64,000 bases of DNA, from positions 1,708,501 to 1,772,500 of the forward strand of contig NW_027043820.1 of NCBI RefSeq assembly GCF_037102585.1, in the 5' to 3' direction. The translations under genes were made by a program, and so were the position numbers. Under the pieces are notes generated by a model. It was not told the origin of the DNA and did not search any database. It saw only the letters and a program-made list of their open reading frames with translations. The first letter of the stretch is position 1, and each line of letters opens with the position of its first letter. Of this stretch, positions 19,561 through 28,790 are shown in pieces. This stretch comes from Saccharomycopsis crataegensis. Its lineage: Eukaryota; Ascomycota; Saccharomycetes; Ascoideales; Saccharomycopsidaceae.

Positions 19561-20169
19561 ATGAGTGACTCATACTCGCGGTATCAAAAAAAGCCTAAAG
19601 GGATTCATAAACCATCTTCCTCTTCCAATACTAACTCACGATCTTCTGATCGACGACTTGCTGCTGGCCGAGCTGCCGCTAGTTTTCTTCACGCTAATAG
19701 TGATACAGGGTTGTCACAGAAACTATCTGTGGTATCGCCCCAGTTTTCCTATGTACAATCTCAAAGAAATGCTCCTGCAGAAAAGGCCAAATACGATCCA
19801 AAATTGACGGTTGAGAGGAAGGTTGGTGATCATAAATGGCAAGACAAATCACTCTTGGAGTGGGATCCCAAACATTTCAGACTCTTTGTGGGGAACTTGG
19901 GTCCAGATGCAAATGATGAATTGTTATACCGATCCTTCGGAAAATATGAAAGCTTGTCAAAATGTAAAGTTCCAATGGATAACAAGTCAGGCCAAAATAA
20001 AGGGTACGGGTTTGTGGCATTTGTTAGTGCTGATGACTACTTTAAAGCGTTTAAGGAAATGGATGGTAAATACGTTGGCCAGCATCCCGTGAAGTTAAAA
20101 AGAGCACAGACAGAAATTAAAGTAGTAAAGAAGAATAATATTGGTAGAGGGAAGAAGAAAGGAATGTGA
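19561..20169 (+). CDS. RBM42-like RNA-binding protein (single RRM)
   Basis: The protein has 202 residues. A disordered Ser/Arg-rich N-terminus and a middle segment (75-100) precede WDPKHFRLFVGNLGPDANDE, then one RRM with RNP2 LFVGNL (108-113) and RNP1 KGYGFVAF (147-154), then MDGKYVGQHPVKLKRA and a Lys-rich tail ending GRGKKKGM. The pattern of a D-x-x-HFRLF entry, an RRM, GKYVG-x-x-P-x-KL-x-R, then a short basic end is that of the RBM42 family, a spliceosome-associated protein in animals and plants. I recall no clear S. cerevisiae orthologue. A role in pre-mRNA splicing is inferred from the family. Confidence 0.75.
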   Translation: MSDSYSRYQKKPKGIHKPSSSSNTNSRSSDRRLAAGRAAASFLHANSDTGLSQKLSVVSPQFSYVQSQRNAPAEKAKYDPKLTVERKVGDHKWQDKSLLEWDPKHFRLFVGNLGPDANDELLYRSFGKYESLSKCKVPMDNKSGQNKGYGFVAFVSADDYFKAFKEMDGKYVGQHPVKLKRAQTEIKVVKKNNIGRGKKKGM

Positions 20170-20599
20170 AATAGAACTTAGAATATGGATGCTGCCTTCT
20201 AAAAAATATGCTTTCAAAAAAGATATGAAGAAGGAAGCTCATTATCTCATTATGCGTTCGCCGCTTTGTATATTTCATGATTTCACATCCCAATTTTCAT
20301 AATTTAGACCCCTATGTTCTCCCAGAAATTACAAAGAAGAAGTTCTTTTGCACATTCTGGCAGGATGAGTATCGACATTCAGGAGTATATTGAGCTTTTC
20401 AAATTACTAGTTACATATAGGAATACAAGTTGTGTTTTGTTTTGCGATTGATCTTGTAGTCATTGGATGTACTTAAGTACAATGAGAGACTGGGAAACTA
20501 TCGAAGAGATGCCTTCAAAAACGCATCTAATCAAGACAACATCTAACATATATTGAACTAATCTACTCAAAGAAGAGAAAAAAGAAAAATCTACAACTA
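20170..20599. other. Intergenic, convergent
   Basis: The 3' regions of the RRM gene and of the macrodomain gene. I see nothing else. Confidence 0.6.
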
Positions 20600-21739
20600 T
20601 CAACCAAGCTCAAAAAGATCTTCAAAAGTTCCACTCTCTAAATTAAAAGCCTTTAGATCCAAATATTTCTGCTCAAATTCCTTGTCTTCCCCTTCACAAG
20701 ACAATATCTCCTCTTCCCCATCAAACAACCATTGACAGTCCAACCCTAGTAGTCGCATTACATAGTACTTCTTCTTCCAGTGCACTAGATCCAGATTATA
20801 GAAGAGAATGATTGAATAAATCATTGCCTTACTGACAAGACCAGGCGGAAGTCCCCCGTAGCCAGTTCCAAGACTAGGAAGCACAAGGGTTGAAATAGCA
20901 GAACCGGCATTTGAAATTATAGCAGAACCGGCATTTTCTTCCTGAGATATTGTGTCGCTTTTTGATTTCAAAAATCTATTATGCTCTTCAACTGCGGCAA
21001 AAATATTCCAACACTGATCCACCACCCATCTGGTAATGTCAAGCGCATTATGCATTGGCAAATTATGTGGGGTTCTCATGGTAGGAGAAACCAAGATATA
21101 TCTGCCTTGGCATTTTTTCCAAGCTGGTGAATTAAGATGGGGATGGAATAGTGTATGATGATGAGGATAAAGTTCTAAGTTTTCAAAATTTAGAAAATCA
21201 ATAATTTTGGGGAGTTGCGGGGGTAAGTACCCGTTGAATGCTGATTTTGAAAGATGATATTGTATAATTCTCTGGGTTTGAGAAAAGGAGCCTTCTGAAG
21301 AGACTGCAGTTTCTTGATTCACTACACCAAGATTTGATGTTTCAGGAGCGCGTTTTAATTTTTCATTAGAGTTCCCAGAAGGAGTGAAATCGATTATACT
21401 ATCACTGCTGTCATATTCTGGAGCAAAGAGCTCAGCGAGATACAAATCGTACCCACCATTCATATATCCGAATGAATTAGCTGGTGATACAAAACATGAG
21501 ACTCCTAGATCACCTTCATCTTTTCCACAGTATTCCAACCCAAGATCTTGAACTCCACAACACTCTACACCCAATCTGATATCTAAACTATCAGCGCCCC
21601 GAAGGCCCAACTTTTTTCTGTATTGGAGATAATTGGAATAATGCGACTTCCAAAGCTTGCAATTTTTTGGATTTGTAGAAAGCAAAACAATGTTCATGAT
21701 GTCCTTCTGTGTATAGCCTGGGATAGTAGCACCATGCAT
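20600..21739 (-). CDS. Macrodomain protein, YMR087W-like
   Basis: The protein has 379 residues. Macrodomain (ADP-ribose-binding) motifs are CFVSPANSFGYMNGGYD (82-98), the substrate loop, and LVLPSLGTGYGGLP (285-298), the phosphate-binding loop. Between them lies a long insert (about 105-205), larger than in the 284-residue S. cerevisiae YMR087W, a putative ADP-ribose-1''-phosphate phosphatase linked to tRNA-splicing waste products. LVSPTMRTPHNLP (216-228) is a further family motif. A small internal duplication gives NAGSAI twice (269-274 and 278-283), clear at DNA level too. The start could be M1 or M15 (MNIVLLSTNP), the latter matching where homologues begin. Confidence 0.8.
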   Translation of the reverse strand: MHGATIPGYTQKDIMNIVLLSTNPKNCKLWKSHYSNYLQYRKKLGLRGADSLDIRLGVECCGVQDLGLEYCGKDEGDLGVSCFVSPANSFGYMNGGYDLYLAELFAPEYDSSDSIIDFTPSGNSNEKLKRAPETSNLGVVNQETAVSSEGSFSQTQRIIQYHLSKSAFNGYLPPQLPKIIDFLNFENLELYPHHHTLFHPHLNSPAWKKCQGRYILVSPTMRTPHNLPMHNALDITRWVVDQCWNIFAAVEEHNRFLKSKSDTISQEENAGSAIISNAGSAISTLVLPSLGTGYGGLPPGLVSKAMIYSIILFYNLDLVHWKKKYYVMRLLGLDCQWLFDGEEEILSCEGEDKEFEQKYLDLKAFNLESGTFEDLFELG

Positions 21740-22944
21740 ACGGCACTAATTTACTCTGATGGATCAGTTCTGAGTGTTACAGAGTGAGTAGCCTAGCCTA
21801 GTTTCGACTCTTCGAATTTGGAATATAAGTGCGCTTAGTACCACAAAACGTGATTCTTTTCATACATCATCAGTTATTTTAGTATACTGTTAAGAAGGCG
21901 GCGAGAATAAAAGAAAAATGGTTGTTTCTAAGCAGACATTAGGACACAATATTCTATGCTTACGCCCAGTAAAGTGGTTTATACCAGAATTTTAGTGTAA
22001 CAATAATATGGGGCATGATATATTGCGGTGACATTAAATAGAAATCGATGCTTGCAAACCGATTTTACTCATTAGAGTTTGCAATTACTCCTGTTTTTCA
22101 TTTAAGAAAACGCTGTTATTGTATTTGAAAATCCACTTGCAACGATGGTTGCCCAGCTTTGATGGTTTTCATTGGGAAGCTTGACCCATGTGTCAGAATG
22201 TACATAAATATAAATATACACAGGAGGCACCACTCACCACTGTGATGACGGCTACGGCATACCCACAACCTAAACACATAATTAATCCTGTGTATGCACG
22301 TCTCCCGTGCTGTTTTTTTTTTTTTTGTGTTGACATGAAAAATAAAACGCGGGGAACCGAGAATGAAAGGTCCTGGCATGGGGTCACCCTGCCCATGGTG
22401 TCAACGATTTCGAATGGAGAAATAAATCTGATTGCGAAGGTTTTTTTTTTTAGTGGTGGGGGGGATCATTCTTTTGTTTTTTTTACCTAGAAAAAATTGT
22501 GACAAGAACCCACAAGATATAGGTTTATTTATTATTAGATAGTTTGATACTGTCGCACGCCAATCAAACATAACACAAAAAGAAGTCAGCTTTTGACCAA
22601 CACTACTGGGTGTTATAGAATAAATATCATTTGACACTTAGAGCTTTAGAGTTCATCTTTTGACAGCAGTAACGAAGAAGCACCAAAAGAGAAAGAAAGA
22701 AAGTTAAAAAACTGCTATTGACCATCGAACTGCCTTTCAAACACCCGACAGTCTCTTCTTCAACAGACTTTATTCCTAGTAGAGATATCTCCACAGTTCT
22801 GTGAGGGCGCATAAAACTCGAGGATAGGAAAGGAAGCAAAAGAACTTCAAGGTAATTACGGATCCATCACTTCGTCAATAGCCCTGTATTTCTGTCAACC
22901 GGAAGAACTGACAACAACAGGTTATTATATATCCAGCAATAATA
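21740..22944. other. Divergent intergenic region, macrodomain gene and PSP1-like
   Basis: 1.2 kb with T runs (22314-22326 and 22441-22451) and an imperfect inverted repeat around 22377-22399 (CATGGGGTCACC / GCCCATGG). No gene is supported. Confidence 0.55.
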
Positions 22945-25900
22945 ATGAATATCATCAACCAACCCAATCTTGCCTCTGGGCAACAATACGCTGTCAAAAG
23001 TAATCGTGGGATAGATTTCCGAGATTCGACCCCGTTTGGGGCAAATATCGCCACTACTGCAAACGGTGCTTTTTCACCTTTGAAAAATTACGACTATGCT
23101 AACGGAAACAATTTCTTTAGTACCAATAATTTGAATGCCGATAGCTTGGATCCATCGAATATGAGCTCTAATGTTGGTAGATCTGAGTTTGCAAATAATA
23201 ATATAAATATGGCTGAGGCTTCCCGACAATACGAGAATCAATCAAATTTGAATATAGGTGATACAACAGGAATAAACTCGCCAATAAACGGGAGTCCAGC
23301 CCTTCAGTATATCCAACAACCATCTCAGCAAGACAGTAAACTTACACACCAAAATGGGGGCTTGATTATAGAAAAAGCAAACATCATCAACGGATATAAT
23401 GTACTGGGTAATTTAGAAGCCAATAATACAGAATCCAAAAAACAAGGTAATTCAGTTTCCTTGACCTCTTCGAATCCCTACTCCTCTCCCTATAATAGTT
23501 TCAACTCAAATACAATGCTTCAAAATAACGGCAACAATAATGGATACTATACCAGAAGTAATAGCATTTTTGAATATAACCGTTCTTCGTCAATTACAGA
23601 GTCATTAACAGCTCCTCCAGGACAACAATCATTTAATTTGGGTAATAGTGATATGTATCCCTGCTCACCTGCCAGGTCGGGAGCTACTGTCATGAATGAT
23701 GAAATCCTTGATGATACCAACTATAATTACAAACCTTCCTTCGATGTTAGTGGTAACAATGGTGGTAGGTCAGCATCTTTTTCACGTCCTCTTTCTAATG
23801 CTGACACAACAAACCCTAACACAGGTTCGTTTGCGATGAGCAACACCATCTCCTCAATGATGCCACATACTGCAATTGGAACAACTTTTGGAATTATTGA
23901 TGAAGAATATGGGACCAGTGCATTATCACGCCATTCACAGAAAGGGATGGGGTCATATCTGCAGCGGGATTTTGATAGCGGGAATTTTAATGGTACCAGT
24001 TTTGGAGGAGCTTCTAGGTTTGATAGGTTTGGAAGCTTTAGTAGCAGTACCGGCACCGGAAGCTTTGGAAGAAGTCTTAGCTTTAGTGTTGCTAATAGTA
24101 TGGCAAACAAAGATCAAGGGAATACACAAGAAAGAACCAATGGGATTCTTAACGACGATGGGCTTATGACTAATCGGCGAAACCTCAACAAAGATAATGA
24201 TGCTGAACAGATGGTTGCAAACATGACCAATGACGCAAAGAATTTTAATCATGGCCCTCCAGGATTGAATTTGAGTTATTCATCTTTCAACCGCAAACTG
24301 CAAACACAACAAGATATGGCCTTTGGTGCTCCTCACTCTCAAAACGCGTCATTTGATGGTTCTATTTCTGGAAGTAATGGCCGAAGCTTAACTTCTCAAG
24401 GAGTACTGTTTACCGCTGATCGGTCACTTTCTCTCAGCAATTATGGTCTTCCGAAACCACAATATGTGGAGTATATTAACCCCAACAATAGTTACCCCGT
24501 CAAGGAAAATCAGGGTATGTTATATCCTAATAATTATAATGAGAGAAGACAGTTCAGTTTGAGTTCAAATAGTGCTGGAAATGCTATCTCTGCTCCACAA
24601 TTTGGTCCTGGGGACACTATCACTGGCGGAAGTTTTGGCTCAAATAATGGGCCTGTTGACATGGGAATATCTCAGTCAGTATTATCAGATATGGGAGATA
24701 ATAATGACATTAACAATATGAAAATGATGAGGATGAAAAATAATAATTATATTTCAAAATCTTTACCTCAACTGCAAAACATTACACCGCAGCTCCAAAA
24801 ACTATCTAGAAGAAATTTGCCCTCGACTACCACATCATCACTTGGCCTTGAAAATGGGTTGCTATTAGTTAACAACCACATAATCACATCTCCTGAACTC
24901 CGTGCATTGTATAGAAGCTCTGATGGGTATTTCTGCATCGCAAAAGCTGAGAAAGTGTATAATGGCATTAAATCATTGTTGGATCCGATGGCACCTTATG
25001 CGCCAAGAGTGTCACAATTGGTGGGATTTCTCAAACGTAAAAATGATATTGGTGGATATGGACACGGAAATGGGCATCACAATGGCAATTCCAGTGGGAA
25101 CACTGCTAATTTTGTTGGAATAGGGGACTCGTTGCCTCATAAATTCAAAAATATGTGTCTTGTATGTTCTAAAGCTGGTAAGATTGATGTCTTGACGGTA
25201 TCTCCAAATAGCAATATTCTTCTTCAAAAGCATGATTTGGTAATAGTCGAAGGCGACCGAGGTAAGGACTTAGTTCATGTTATTGAGCCAACTATAGGCT
25301 TGAACTTTGTGGTTGTTCTAAATTTCTTGAAAAAGAGAGAACATTTGAAGAGTATGGGCGGCACTTCATCCAGTGGTCAAGGTAGAGGCGATAGTTTCGG
25401 CAGTGGCAAAAGTTCTAGTGGTAATTATAATCAAGATGATGAGCATGTGCTAACCCTTCCAGTTAAACAGATTCTAAGATTTGCTCTGGCTAATGAAGTC
25501 GGCCAATTGCCTTCTAAACTAAAAAATGAAATTGTGGCATTCAAGATTGCTATTGAAAAGTTGAATCAAATAAACATGAAAGCCAATGTCATGAATCGAA
25601 AGGCGAGTGTTCTGAGTCAATCTTCTTTTGATACAAGATCTTATGGAGTGGGTAAGCTTGGATCTCCAAACGTTTCTGGCTCTATATCTACTAACTCTAG
25701 TGCTGGGAATGATTCCAAACCTCAACTCGACTTGAAAATTTTCAACTCAGAGTACCAATTTGACAAGAAGAAGCTTATTTTTTACTATTCATGTGCTAAA
25801 AGGAATGATTTTCGTGATTTGATTAAGGAGTTATTTAAGATTTACAAAACAAGGATCTGGCTTTGTGCAGTGCTAAATCCTGATGAATTCAATTCTTACA

Positions 25901-26850
25901 ATGAAGGAAATATTAGTAGCAGAAGGAATTTGGAGATAGAAATGGCGGAATATGCACATGAAAATCAGTTACAAAGTACTTCAAACAATGAAAATATTTT
26001 GGAATTTTCTAGCAACTCATCATTAGAATGTATGAATCCCTCATTGACTGCCAAAAACTTATCCGAAGTGGAAGATGGGGTCAATAGCTTCTCTGGTTCA
26101 AATATAATCCCTCCGAGCTCCCCAAGTCCAAACGAAGGATTATCTTCTTCTGTGAACTCTCCAGTATCGAGCGGAGCAGAATTGGTAACTTCTCCAAGAA
26201 CCGCTGCTTCAACTTCAGCTACTAGTGGAGTGAATGACTCAGGAGCTGTGCATAGTACTGTTGCTACAAGCATATCTTCAGGATCAATCTTGGAAGATCG
26301 CAAGAACTCAGCGGTCAGTCAATTGAGTCTCAGCGATACCATTGGAATGTTGAACCTCACTGGGACTAGTGGTAGTGTTGGTGCTAGCGGATATAGAAAA
26401 TGTAGCGTTTCTTCAATTCCTAGCTGGACAGGAGCAGTGGTAACCAATGGCGCTCCAGTGATTGGGAACCATTTAGTTTGTGACAGTAATAGTGATGTAA
26501 TTTCCAGGAATGAATTGGGGTTGGGATCACCAAAAGGAATTAGTTCAAATCATATTGGCCCTGATGATACTAATAGCAACGAAAAACATGCGCAAACTGT
26601 CAAGTATGCAGGTACTTCTCCGCTGACATTCAAGCCAATATCTGACGCTAATAGCACCAAGCAAGTTAATATGGTACTTAATCTTGCAAGAGACCAACAA
26701 ATATCCAACAAATATCAGGCTAGGATGAATAAAATTTTGTCGCTAGATGAAAACAATTTTAAAATGGAGGAAGTGGAAGTTGATGATTTTCATGCCCAGA
26801 ATTTGCTAAACTCTATTGAGAATTTGAAGATCGATTTAAACATTCATTGA
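22945..26850 (+). CDS. PSP1: PSP1-domain protein, Psp1-like
   Basis: The protein has 1301 residues. The first about 600 are Asn/Ser/Gly-rich and disordered. A conserved segment (about 600-680, SLPQLQNITPQLQKLSRR then DGYFCIAKAEKVYNGIKSLL) leads into the PSP1 C-terminal domain (about 730-980), recognised by VIVEGDRGKDLVHVIEP, ILRFALANEVGQLP, and FDKKKLIFYYSCAKRNDFRD with TRIW. S. cerevisiae Psp1 (841 residues) was found as a suppressor of DNA polymerase alpha mutants and is a cytoplasmic Asn-rich protein; the domain is shared with bacterial YaaT/RicT. Unlike what I recall for Psp1, about 320 Ser-rich residues follow the domain. A paralogue-type assignment (YLR177W) is equally possible. Confidence 0.8.
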   Translation: MNIINQPNLASGQQYAVKSNRGIDFRDSTPFGANIATTANGAFSPLKNYDYANGNNFFSTNNLNADSLDPSNMSSNVGRSEFANNNINMAEASRQYENQSNLNIGDTTGINSPINGSPALQYIQQPSQQDSKLTHQNGGLIIEKANIINGYNVLGNLEANNTESKKQGNSVSLTSSNPYSSPYNSFNSNTMLQNNGNNNGYYTRSNSIFEYNRSSSITESLTAPPGQQSFNLGNSDMYPCSPARSGATVMNDEILDDTNYNYKPSFDVSGNNGGRSASFSRPLSNADTTNPNTGSFAMSNTISSMMPHTAIGTTFGIIDEEYGTSALSRHSQKGMGSYLQRDFDSGNFNGTSFGGASRFDRFGSFSSSTGTGSFGRSLSFSVANSMANKDQGNTQERTNGILNDDGLMTNRRNLNKDNDAEQMVANMTNDAKNFNHGPPGLNLSYSSFNRKLQTQQDMAFGAPHSQNASFDGSISGSNGRSLTSQGVLFTADRSLSLSNYGLPKPQYVEYINPNNSYPVKENQGMLYPNNYNERRQFSLSSNSAGNAISAPQFGPGDTITGGSFGSNNGPVDMGISQSVLSDMGDNNDINNMKMMRMKNNNYISKSLPQLQNITPQLQKLSRRNLPSTTTSSLGLENGLLLVNNHIITSPELRALYRSSDGYFCIAKAEKVYNGIKSLLDPMAPYAPRVSQLVGFLKRKNDIGGYGHGNGHHNGNSSGNTANFVGIGDSLPHKFKNMCLVCSKAGKIDVLTVSPNSNILLQKHDLVIVEGDRGKDLVHVIEPTIGLNFVVVLNFLKKREHLKSMGGTSSSGQGRGDSFGSGKSSSGNYNQDDEHVLTLPVKQILRFALANEVGQLPSKLKNEIVAFKIAIEKLNQINMKANVMNRKASVLSQSSFDTRSYGVGKLGSPNVSGSISTNSSAGNDSKPQLDLKIFNSEYQFDKKKLIFYYSCAKRNDFRDLIKELFKIYKTRIWLCAVLNPDEFNSYNEGNISSRRNLEIEMAEYAHENQLQSTSNNENILEFSSNSSLECMNPSLTAKNLSEVEDGVNSFSGSNIIPPSSPSPNEGLSSSVNSPVSSGAELVTSPRTAASTSATSGVNDSGAVHSTVATSISSGSILEDRKNSAVSQLSLSDTIGMLNLTGTSGSVGASGYRKCSVSSIPSWTGAVVTNGAPVIGNHLVCDSNSDVISRNELGLGSPKGISSNHIGPDDTNSNEKHAQTVKYAGTSPLTFKPISDANSTKQVNMVLNLARDQQISNKYQARMNKILSLDENNFKMEEVEVDDFHAQNLLNSIENLKIDLNIH

Positions 26851-28008
26851 TGTCCAGATAAATTTCCAGAGAGTCCATTTGATTTCTGGTTCTGCTGATC
26901 TCTTTTGCAATATATTATTGTTTATTTTTATTTTTATTTTTCTTTTTCTTTTGTTCGTTGTTTTTCTTTTGTGTTGTTTCTGGTATGGTTAATTGCAAAT
27001 GTGATAATTTCTAATTCAGTGTTACTTGGCTCAAGGCTCGGATATGAATGATAGAATAGAACTCTTGTTACTCCCCCTGTTATTGCGGATTATTATGATT
27101 TGTCCTTCTTAACTGGAAGTTAGCATATCATGGAATCGGTTACGTCGATTTTTCATGAAAGAAATAAATCAGAATAGAAACTAAGCTAAAAGCAAACAAC
27201 CAGCAATCATAATCATGATCATAAAGCTTGCATTCTCTTTCTATCTTCCAATAATGATCATAATAATGATGATGAAAAAAAAAAAAGATTTTACTTGAAC
27301 ATTTCAATTTCACTTGATATAAAGATTATTAAATTTCATGACGTGACGAAATCTCTGCTGTTTTTTATTATTTATTTTTTATGTTAGCTACTTTTCACTT
27401 ATTTAGTGATTCAACAGGATATATGAACTTAGAGTTTATTACATTACTAAATGTAGACCATAAGCAAATAATTAATAGTCTCTAGTATCATGAATAAATA
27501 TATAATCGAAAAATATATTAAAACACCACGGAAGAAATGATGAGAAATGAAAAGAAGCAGAATGGAACAGTCATGGCGATCCTCAATCTATTAATGTGCA
27601 CTCCAGTTTCTTTTTGGTATGATGTAATTTCATCATCACTACTAGATTAAATCATTAAGATTCACTTCTCACAAATGTATCTAGCCTGAAACTATCCTAA
27701 TGCTGATTTCTTTCCCGATTTCAAAACATCGTTCGATGTCGTCGTCGTTATCGCCACCGGTTGTCATGTTGGGGGTGATGTCCTCATTTGCGTCCACGCG
27801 CGCTTAGCACATCCCAAAGTGTCCCCCACGTGGGTGTGCGATGACTTGCTTGTTTGGGAACCCGCCTAAAAATTGCTGGTTTTTCACATTTCTCATATAT
27901 AGATTTGACTGTACTTCTAGTCATCATCTTTACCGATTTTTCCTCTAGTACTCGCCGTGTCATAACAGCATTACCATCAACGAAAACAATATATAAAATC
28001 CATACATA
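26851..28008. other. Intergenic between PSP1-like and VTC1
   Basis: 1.16 kb of AT-rich DNA. The VTC1-proximal 250 bp is less AT-rich and holds the Pho4-type site. No gene is seen. Confidence 0.6.
27825..27834. promoter_or_regulatory. Pho4-type E-box upstream of VTC1
   Basis: The palindrome CCCACGTGGG contains CACGTGGG, the high-affinity Pho4 site, 175 bp upstream of the VTC1 start. VTC genes are phosphate-starvation (PHO) targets in S. cerevisiae. Confidence 0.6.
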
Positions 28009-28380
28009 ATGTCATCTGCTCCTATGCTTCAGTCAACTCCAGGGAAAAGAATTGCCCTCCCGACTAGAGTGGAACCAAAAGTGTTTTTCGCTAATGAACG
28101 TACCTTCTTGAGTTGGCTCAATTTCACCATCATTTTGGGGTCATTGGGGGTTGGTTTGTTGAACTTTGGGGACAAGATTGGCAGAATCTCTGCGTTTTTA
28201 TTCACTCTCATTGCCATGTTGACCATGATTTACGCGCTTATTACCTATCACTGGAGAGCCGATGCCATTAGAAAAAGAGGCTCGGGTCCATACGATGACA
28301 GGTTCGGTCCAACCGTGTTATGTTTCTTCTTGTTCGTGGCCATTGTCATAAATTTCATGTTGAGATTTAACTCCCAGTAA
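28009..28380 (+). CDS. VTC1: Vacuolar transporter chaperone complex subunit Vtc1
   Basis: The protein has 123 residues (S. cerevisiae Vtc1 has 129). It is a three-helix membrane protein of the DUF202 type, with helices at about 35-53, 60-81 and 100-119. The conserved [15 protein letters not shown] (25-39) supplies the Glu and Arg of the polyphosphate channel, and [11 protein letters not shown] (80-90) supplies the basic loop. Vtc1 assembles with Vtc4 and Vtc2/3 at the vacuole membrane to make and translocate polyphosphate. The upstream CACGTGGG suggests PHO-pathway control. The call is firm. Confidence 0.95.
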   Translation: MSSAPMLQSTPGKRIALPTRVEPKVFFANERTFLSWLNFTIILGSLGVGLLNFGDKIGRISAFLFTLIAMLTMIYALITYHWRADAIRKRGSGPYDDRFGPTVLCFFLFVAIVINFMLRFNSQ

Positions 28381-28790
28381 TACTGAGGGTACCACAAATA
28401 TTGTATATTGTACTCAATTTAACGACTATCTAATAAAAGAATGAAAAAAAAAAGAAAAAATGCAGGGTATTGGAACGTGTTTGGCATCATACAGCTGTAT
28501 GGTTCCATCAAGAACTTCAATACATAATGTAGACAAGGGGACTGTAAACTCAATAGGATAGATAGAATTTGAATTGATGTGGGAGAACTATGCTGTTTGT
28601 TAATTTTCCTTGTTATGTATTGAGATCTCGATAGTCACATATGTATGATTATGCTGATTCGCGCATCTGTGTTGTGATGCTGTGCTCTCCATAGAAAAAA
28701 ATAAAATCAAAAACTGATTTACTAACAACTCATCAATGTGGGTGGGCTTTGCAGCAAGATAAACACTGGAATTTGAAACCATAGCATCCA
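28381..28790. other. Intergenic between VTC1 and SEC6
   Basis: Contains a perfect TACTAAC (28720-28726) and a TTTGCAG acceptor-like site (AG at 28753-28754) close to the SEC6 start. A good donor was not identified. No gene is seen. Confidence 0.5.
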
